From assembly GCF_000226115.1 (NCBI RefSeq), contig NC_016457.1:5952001-6016000 (forward strand): a stretch of DNA of 64,000 bases. Reading direction: 5' to 3'. The translations under genes and the position numbers were made by a program. A model generated the notes under the pieces. It did not search any database, was not told the origin of the DNA, and saw only the letters and a list, made by a program, of their open reading frames with translations. The DNA is from Thermothielavioides terrestris NRRL 8126 (Eukaryota > Ascomycota > Sordariomycetes > Sordariales > Chaetomiaceae). How positions within the stretch are numbered: position 1 is the stretch's first letter; every line of letters starts with the position of its first letter. Positions 59,101 through 64,000 of this stretch are shown here, one piece after another.

Positions 59101-60675
59101 CGCGGCGTCACTGTCATCACTATCACTGCTGGTCTCGGCCCCGCTGTCACTAGTGCTGTCGCTATCGCTGTCGTTATCGCTGTCACTGTCGCTGCCACTG
59201 TCGCTGCCACTGTCGCTGCCGGCGTCATTGTCGCTGTAGCTGCTACTGCTACTGTCGCTGCTGCTGCTGCTGCTGGCGCTGTCGTTGTCGCTGTCACTCT
59301 CGCTATCTCGCGACACGGATGAAGGACTGGTCGCAGAGGGCCTGACACCACCTGGTGATTTCGTCACGTTCGAAGGGGCGACTTCGGGGCCACTGTCCTG
59401 GTCGCTCTCGCCCTCGACCCCAGTCTCCATCTCATCGGCTTTGTCAATCTGATCTGGACCGGCCGAGGATGGAGGAAGATCAGGAGGGACGATGGAATCC
59501 TCATCGAATCTGGTATGCACCGGGGGCTTTACCGGGTGGCCGGCTTTGCGCATGGCCTCGGCCATCTGAGCAGCGGCCGTCCCAGCGAGGATGGAGCCGC
59601 TGGGAAATCCGTGCTCGTCGTAGTGTTTCACGATGGAAGCGACAGACTCCGCATCGCTTTGGCCAGCCTCGTCCTCCCAGGCTGCCTCGGTTCGGGATGG
59701 CGGGCGGTTGGGTTGGGCAAGGACGGCGTCGGGAGAGCCAACTGGTCGGTAGTGGTGCTTCATCTGCAACCCGGAGGATCCCGATTTGGCAGTCTCTTGA
59801 TTGGGAGAGACGGCCGTTCCGCGACTACCGAACGAAGCTGCACCAGAAACCGTTTGAAGGGCTGTGGAAGGTTTTCGCTCTGGTCCTCTCCTCCTTGATG
59901 ACGCCGAAGTCCGAGGTACCCGACCTTGAACGGCACGAACTTCGTTCTGAAATTGTTCATTTTCCGCCTGCAGACCCCGAAGCTCCTCTTCCAGGTCGCC
60001 GTCGTCAGGGTCACTTGCGTCTGAGTCAACTTCACTCGCACTGCTATCCTGGTCTGTACTCTCTTCGAAGTCGTCGTCGTCAACTTCCTCTTCGTCTCGT
60101 TCGAGTCCAGAGCCATCGCCCTGAGCAAGAGCGAACCGCGTTCGCAGGCGGGAACGACGGCCAGCTCTGGAGTTTTCCCCGTGTTCGGTAAGGAGCAGTT
60201 GGGGTTGTTGGTCATCGCTTTCCTCGGCATCGTACTCGAGCCTTCGGCGCTTCAAAGGGGGTATCTCGACGGCTGGCCGGTCTCTCGGCGTCCTGAGGCG
60301 CGGGCGACCGAAAGCTACACCGTCGACGAGATGCTTCCCGCTGGCCGAGATTTGGAGGCGCCCACTTAATCGACGCTTCCGCTGGTCGGCGGTATCGAGG
60401 GGACGGATGAACACTTCCTCGTCATTTCTCAAGACGGAGGACAGTTGCTGGAAGTGCAGGCACTCGAAGGCGCAGCCGTGGGAATCACGGAGCTCAACAG
60501 CGTAGTCCTCCAGACCCCAATTGTTGCTCTCCAGTGGAATGACGTCGTTGACCTGCTCCAACAGCGCGGCGATGGTTGGATCGTTGTCGAGCGCGACGGC
60601 GAAGACGACCCTCACTTCGGGCAGCGCGTGACGTCGCACGACCAGCCGCAGACGAAAGCTGTTGCCGTCGGGCAT
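56167..60675 (-). CDS. Large acidic coilin-like nuclear protein
   Basis: A single open frame of 1502 residues without introns. The start at 60675 (MPDGNSFRLRLVVRR) is chosen because the 86 residues above it are unlike protein. The N-terminal 105 residues resemble the coilin N-terminal ubiquitin-like fold: RLRLVV strand, hydrophobic core, CAFECLHFQQLSSVLRNDEEVFIRPL, and a basic patch LKRRR. A strongly acidic Ser/Asp repeat spans roughly residues 450-515. A short conserved block, YRAVECCHEGVELSEPPFPF, lies near 755. A Tudor-like region (about 900-975) reads WQPQVLALTGIVVDVLEDNALKVRL and then NRVYDKFELPGMEDEDEE, which matches the coilin C-terminal Tudor-like domain. The C-terminus is basic. Coilin scaffolds Cajal bodies in snRNP maturation. 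The family call is an inference from motif order. Confidence 0.55.
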   Translation of the reverse strand: MPDGNSFRLRLVVRRHALPEVRVVFAVALDNDPTIAALLEQVNDVIPLESNNWGLEDYAVELRDSHGCAFECLHFQQLSSVLRNDEEVFIRPLDTADQRKRRLSGRLQISASGKHLVDGVAFGRPRLRTPRDRPAVEIPPLKRRRLEYDAEESDDQQPQLLLTEHGENSRAGRRSRLRTRFALAQGDGSGLERDEEEVDDDDFEESTDQDSSASEVDSDASDPDDGDLEEELRGLQAENEQFQNEVRAVQGRVPRTSASSRRRGPERKPSTALQTVSGAASFGSRGTAVSPNQETAKSGSSGLQMKHHYRPVGSPDAVLAQPNRPPSRTEAAWEDEAGQSDAESVASIVKHYDEHGFPSGSILAGTAAAQMAEAMRKAGHPVKPPVHTRFDEDSIVPPDLPPSSAGPDQIDKADEMETGVEGESDQDSGPEVAPSNVTKSPGGVRPSATSPSSVSRDSESDSDNDSASSSSSSDSSSSSYSDNDAGSDSGSDSGSDSDSDNDSDSDSTSDSGAETSSDSDDSDAARGTGESSDHVGDVRGPQIGSSSGSESGESDSSSDGDSSDGGPGDASKPPSPRSTVPAVQVPVTQGNAIPRGAEPETIVPTADSSSGERPRLVPPRQGKTATQKRNARRRAALRALKAAAQNESLPAVTEAAQDSPIVVPPDFRDSIAAKKAALLQSLGMLQEMSPETGRATSEGEGPEAKRNQDQVRSIHADGVQPSLNHGLGPSIDNQPRGSRDEPHLQEGPESWRDRINYRAVECCHEGVELSEPPFPFVQRWDPQQQCQYFKGSKNLRGGRSKRKQRNQPEYLDEGSRSSAKRRKRARDYDADNDHEWSHAGHDGDTGLGDTMLNYDDEPEETAKQPDRASNPAVGEDEEDEDLPTPPADLSSLPVLEPGEAASGMVVTWKQWVLSKATNWQPQVLALTGIVVDVLEDNALKVRLAKRDRNLDRNEKVYDDEGNRVYDKFELPGMEDEDEEAAAEGYRVLGPADMIEPRILRPAPQDVGASSCGQPPADAERRERPQNADSKETLETPSCEAVPSATLDQAEGEVETSGPGRCPGEVDVDSPAANGGRQSSEPPAGQKPVDIPISEKRRHEISLLIHEAGFRKEIDPSVSNHAGLDLSSPTRQLEEMAEEGATLPSEASQARSQSSPGSHAQATSNNLDSQPIYLEPFHGFSDPVSEPSERAPVVSPHLGLPPSEADSLHSGRQVDPDFSIELGDDSFHGPDGSVSVSRSTLRNDSENEHGRASKQPKHDREEESESESSDGSGLSLSDLWASGSTQGPRSPSNRAVVAAIKARKPAAASNPEYEEAMRRLEDSDVSDQDENQRVQPRDSRLARELVVKPVERPSPKRPTQRTGASDLVSIGPRIKAERASPGHSSARPARTNAGRLARHASSPFVIPEGSQVVSLLSSSPEPEVEEYYAEDSLDETYEDPDLPSGPGWVKKARPRRGEGKKPPPPPEVPDAQPLKAGTASQAKQNGALNSLLRAKSKVMSKIF

Positions 60676-61101
60676 CTTGGGGGAGGTGCGCCTAATACAG
60701 GAAGGCAAAGACACCCCACGTAGTGGGTAAAGTGTCGCGAGAAAATCGGTGCTGGAATGGAGGGCTCTGACACGCAGCGGGCAGGGCAACGCAGGCTCTC
60801 CACATCGACGCGAAAGCGGGCACTTTTGGGGGTCATCAGGGTGACAAGCGCGCCACTTGAATGCGCGACTTATCGATAAGACAGGCACCCTCTTCCGGGT
60901 CCCGATCCATACAAGGGCAGTGCTGACCGGCACATCTCCAAAGCAGAATCAGCAACTGGGTAAACCTGAAATTTAGGAGCACATCCAAGTGTAGGTAAGG
61001 TATCTAAGAAACGCAAGTAACACGCCGTTGTCTATGCACCATGCAGATATCTATCGTAAGTACAAGTAGATTACAAGGGCGGTCGTGGTTGACGGAGTCG
61101 G
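60676..61101. promoter_or_regulatory. Promoter region of the coilin-like gene
   Basis: 426 bases between the coilin-like start and the rib1 stop on the same strand. No regulatory motif stands out. The frame extends 86 codons upstream of the chosen start without a stop. Confidence 0.4.
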
Positions 61102-62363
61102 TCAACTTGGCAGACTCCCCAAATCTAGCATGTGGCCCATCTTCTCGATCTGGGACGCGAGTGAAAGTCAGCTCCATGCCCACAACCAGAGCGTAAGTGT
61201 GTGCGGAGACCAAGTCTTACCTTCGTCTTCAGATAGCCCTCGACCTCGGGCGCCCGGAAGCCCCCCTTTCCCTTCCACGACAGCGGCACCATGGCGACCC
61301 GTTCCTTGACGACGATCTCGCGGTGAGGGCCCTCAACGGCGCGGATCTTGTCCGGGTTGTTCGTCAGGAGTCGGATTTCCTTCTGCCCCAGGTCGAGGAG
61401 CATGGCCGTGGCCAGGCCGTAGCTGCGCGCGTCCGCCGGGTGGCGCAGGAGCAGGTTCGCCTCGACCGTGTCAGACCCCAGGTCCTGCAGGTTATATGCC
61501 TTGAGCTTCTCGCCCAGACCGATGCCGCGGCCTTCCTGCCTCAGGTAGATGATGATGCCGCCGGCCTTGTTCCCGGGCAGCGACATGAGCCGCGCCGCCT
61601 CGTCGAGCTGCTCCCCGCAGTCGCACCGTGCTGACCAGACTGTCTCGCCGGTGTAGCACTCGCTGTGTATCCGGACGAGGGGCGGCCCCAGCGCTGCATG
61701 ATCCGGGGCGTCTAGACCGTCTGCCGCGGCCGTCGCACCCGGAAACCCGCTTGTCGTCCTCCCAGGGTACAGCCTGCCGGTATAAGCGCCTCTAACCAGG
61801 CGATCCATCTCGGTCTCGCCTTCTCTCACAGCGTCCAGGGACTTGCTCCGAATGTTCCCGCCAAACACGATAGCCAGGTGCTCCTTGTTATCCACGTCGT
61901 TCTTGTACAGGTGCAGAAACATCTCGGCGCCCGTCGTCGTCGGGATGCGTGCGCGCACAATGCATTCCACCTGCGGCAACCTCTCGAGCAACCGTGGATG
62001 CTTTGTGCCGCATCCGCCCGTCGGGATCGAGCTGTCAACCGGAATGCCGCGTGGTTCGGCGGGGATAGCGGGGCCGGCAGCACTCGGTGTTGCCGTCCCG
62101 GGCGTTGATGGTGGAGTGAATGCCGGGGAGAGGAGCGATGCCGGCGGCGGCTGTGTTAACGGCGTGGCCGGTTGCGCCGGCGAGGCGTCCTCCGCATTGT
62201 CGCCGTCGCTCGCAGACGCGGGATTGCCGCCGGAAATGGAGAAGTCGGCCTGTTCAATATCGGCGTCGTTGTGCGGCGTCTCTGGTGGTTCCGGGCGCGG
62301 AGAGTAGAAGGAGGGAAGCCGGGTTCCGTCGGACTGCAATTGTCGCAACTCGGAGCCGGGCAT
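61102..62363 (-). CDS. rib1: GTP cyclohydrolase II (riboflavin synthesis)
   Basis: Two exons, 62363-61221 and 61149-61102, give 396 residues. The intron (GTAAGA...TCCCAG, phase 0) is followed by a last exon of 15 codons, [15 protein letters not shown], needed for the normal C-terminus. The first 110 residues are Pro/Ser/Ala-rich and variable. The catalytic domain has [23 protein letters not shown] (about 231-251), whose three cysteines bind the zinc; [20 protein letters not shown] (GTP binding); and LLTNNPDK. The enzyme opens GTP to 2,5-diamino-6-ribosylamino-pyrimidinone phosphate, the first step to riboflavin. Fungal enzymes carry such N-terminal extensions. There is a clear match along the domain. 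Confidence 0.93.
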
Positions 62364-64000
62364 CGTGGGAGCGTGGGGCGCTTATTTGACTCGGCGCAAA
62401 AGGGGGCGAACTGTATTGACAGCCCGCGGGACAGGTCCGGGGCGCGCAAGCGTGGTCGTCGGATCTCGGTACGAGATTGGGCCCCCGGTGCAAACATAAG
62501 ATTCGGGGACGGCAGTACACAATGGATCAATCCGCGTTCTTCTCATCAAATTTGGAAGACGGCACTGCCGGCCAGGCGGGTGCGCATGTCAGCGCAGGGC
62601 AGTCCATTAGTCAGGTTCCTTGATTTCTGGTGTGAGGGTCTGGCGTCCTAGCCCCACCTCCTGCCCCGCAGCGTGTCTTGGCTCCCCGCGACCTTGCCTT
62701 ACACCAGAGAAGCGCTCCATCCCTGGATGCCAGCGCACCTCGATCCGCTGCAACTCAGTTCAACACAGAAATCGAGCTATCCTGACCGAAGCAGGTGTTG
62801 CGGATATGTTTGGTTATGCTCTTGGTGCTTACAGCAGGCGTCACAACGTAAGCAGGCGCGCAGCATGTTCTATCCGAAGAAGTCACGTTGCCAAGGGTCG
62901 AGAAACGGAAATGAGAGGTTCTCTTCGGTTCCAAGGGAAGCTCTCCAGATGCAAGCGACCAAGTCCATCCTTCAGCCCTGCCCCAGGACTTACAGCGAGG
63001 CAGGAAAGGAAATGGGCCGGCACCCGACTCCAGCCGGCATATTGTCTGTTGAGTTCCCGATGCAGTACTAGCAGTACAAGAGGCCAGCTTGACTGCGAGA
63101 CGCTGAACAACAGCTCTGAAGTGTCTGGAGTATCCGGCATTCCAACTCTTTTTCTTTTTCTTTTCTTTTTTTTCTTTTTTTCTTTTTTTTCTCTTTTTTC
63201 TCTTTTTTATTTTTTTAATTTTAATTTTTATTTTTTTTTAATTTTTATTTATTTTTATTTATTTATTTATTTTTTGGCCCCGCATCTTCCTCAAACCAAG
63301 CGCCGATGCATGTCCATGCGCTGGGCCGCAAGCCAGGTCCCCTGCCCTTTCGACATGGACTGTTAGCGCTTGGCCCCCGAAGCCGCCGCCGGGGTGCGGA
63401 ACTGCCCGTACCACGCAGCCACAGCCATTCGCGGCCCGGACGGTGGGTGGCTCGCCCTCATTGGTCAAGAAGATAACTTCAGACCATCCTGACTGCGCAG
63501 AATGAGCCCCGGGGTAGGGTGCATTTGAGTGTGCACACAGTGCAGCAAGGCCCATGGAGATTGATCGCGTGCAATAAACACTAAAAACTGTTTCAAGTAA
63601 GAGCTCAGAAGAACATTGTTGCTGCTCACAGCGTTGAAATGTATTTTTCGATTTCTTCAATGATAGCATTACATTCATATATCGGGTGTATAACTAATCA
63701 GGGACCTACTGTTAGGTTAGTCGATGCCTACCGCTAGGCGCGTGGCTCACATGAGGTGGCATGCCAGATCCCTAAATGGGGCATGGCGGCTTGATGCAAC
63801 CGCGCGCAAAGCTGACCTGCGCAAAACATTTGCTCTCTTCGTTTCCTCGTGCGATGGGGACCCAATAGTGAGTGTTATTCCCAGAGTTGAATGCAGAGCG
63901 TGGGGCAACTCTAGCCAACGACAGCTGAGAAATGGAGGACAACGAGAGCGCCAGGGAGTTGGGCACCTCACAGGCCAGGGCGTTGTCTGGGGGGCTCAGG
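62364..64000. other. Right-end region without a recognised gene
   Basis: About 1.6 kb. It begins with the rib1 promoter (GC-rich, divergent short frames). After the T-rich tract at 63146-63275 several frames occur, none with a recognisable domain. The window ends inside this interval, so a gene may begin just outside. Confidence 0.4.
63146..63275. repeat. Long T-rich low-complexity tract
   Basis: About 130 bases made of T runs broken by single C, then by A (TTTATTTATTT). The plus strand has no G in this span. It looks like a degenerate poly-pyrimidine or poly-T array, possibly the tail of a retroposon on the minus strand, but no attached element is seen. Confidence 0.8.

Overview
The window is nuclear DNA of a filamentous ascomycete, most likely a Sordariomycete (Sordariales or Chaetomiaceae-like). 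The basis is short GT...AG introns with CTAAC/CTGAC-type branch sites, GC-rich genes of clear fungal families, and a 21 kb AT-rich block carrying the transition-only decay expected of repeat-induced point mutation (RIP). The species cannot be named from sequence alone.

Left gene block (0.5-13.1 kb): SAGA subunit Sgf29 (+), an Arf6/ArfB small GTPase (+, 3 exons), the Mediator kinase Ssn3/CDK8 (-), Arp2 of the Arp2/3 complex (-, 3 exons), a Dcg1/hydantoin-racemase-like protein (+), a sugar-porter-type MFS transporter (-) and an NmrA/isoflavone-reductase-like oxidoreductase (-). A 412 bp inverted-repeat element with a 9 bp target duplication and a telomere-like G-rich array lies upstream of ssn3.

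Central island (13.90-35.20 kb): all of it can be parsed as a four-level nested transposon. A second copy of the 0.4 kb inverted-repeat element (8 bp flanking repeat ACTGAAAC) was split in its left terminal repeat by a Tc1-like transposon (TA duplication). That transposon was split by chromodomain gypsy element A (249 bp LTRs, CTAGG duplication), and A was split by chromodomain gypsy element B (594 bp LTRs, ATTAT duplication). Removing each layer with one target-site copy restores the layer below. Coding regions are broken mainly by amber codons, and the LTR pairs differ by transitions. A block of plus-strand ORF remnants inside B and a less mutated segment in A are unexplained.

Right gene block (35.4-62.4 kb): RNA polymerase I subunit Rpa43 (+), whose start is only about 200 bp from the island edge; a putative IFI6/IFI27-like membrane protein (+); a 175-residue unknown (+); a cyclophilin-RRM protein (PPIL4/Cyp6, +); a 5.9 kb gene-free stretch leading to a Zn2Cys6 regulator (+, 3 exons); an Efm3/FAM86-like methyltransferase (+); ribosomal protein eS24 (+, 3 exons); a 1502-residue coilin-like acidic protein (-); and GTP cyclohydrolase II (-, 2 exons). 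The last 1.6 kb holds a long T-rich tract and no recognisable gene.

The genes are mostly unrelated housekeeping functions (transcription, actin and vesicle traffic, ribosome production, riboflavin synthesis), not a metabolic cluster. The notable biology is the nested island, which sits in what was about 1 kb of shared promoter DNA between the NmrA-like gene and rpa43.
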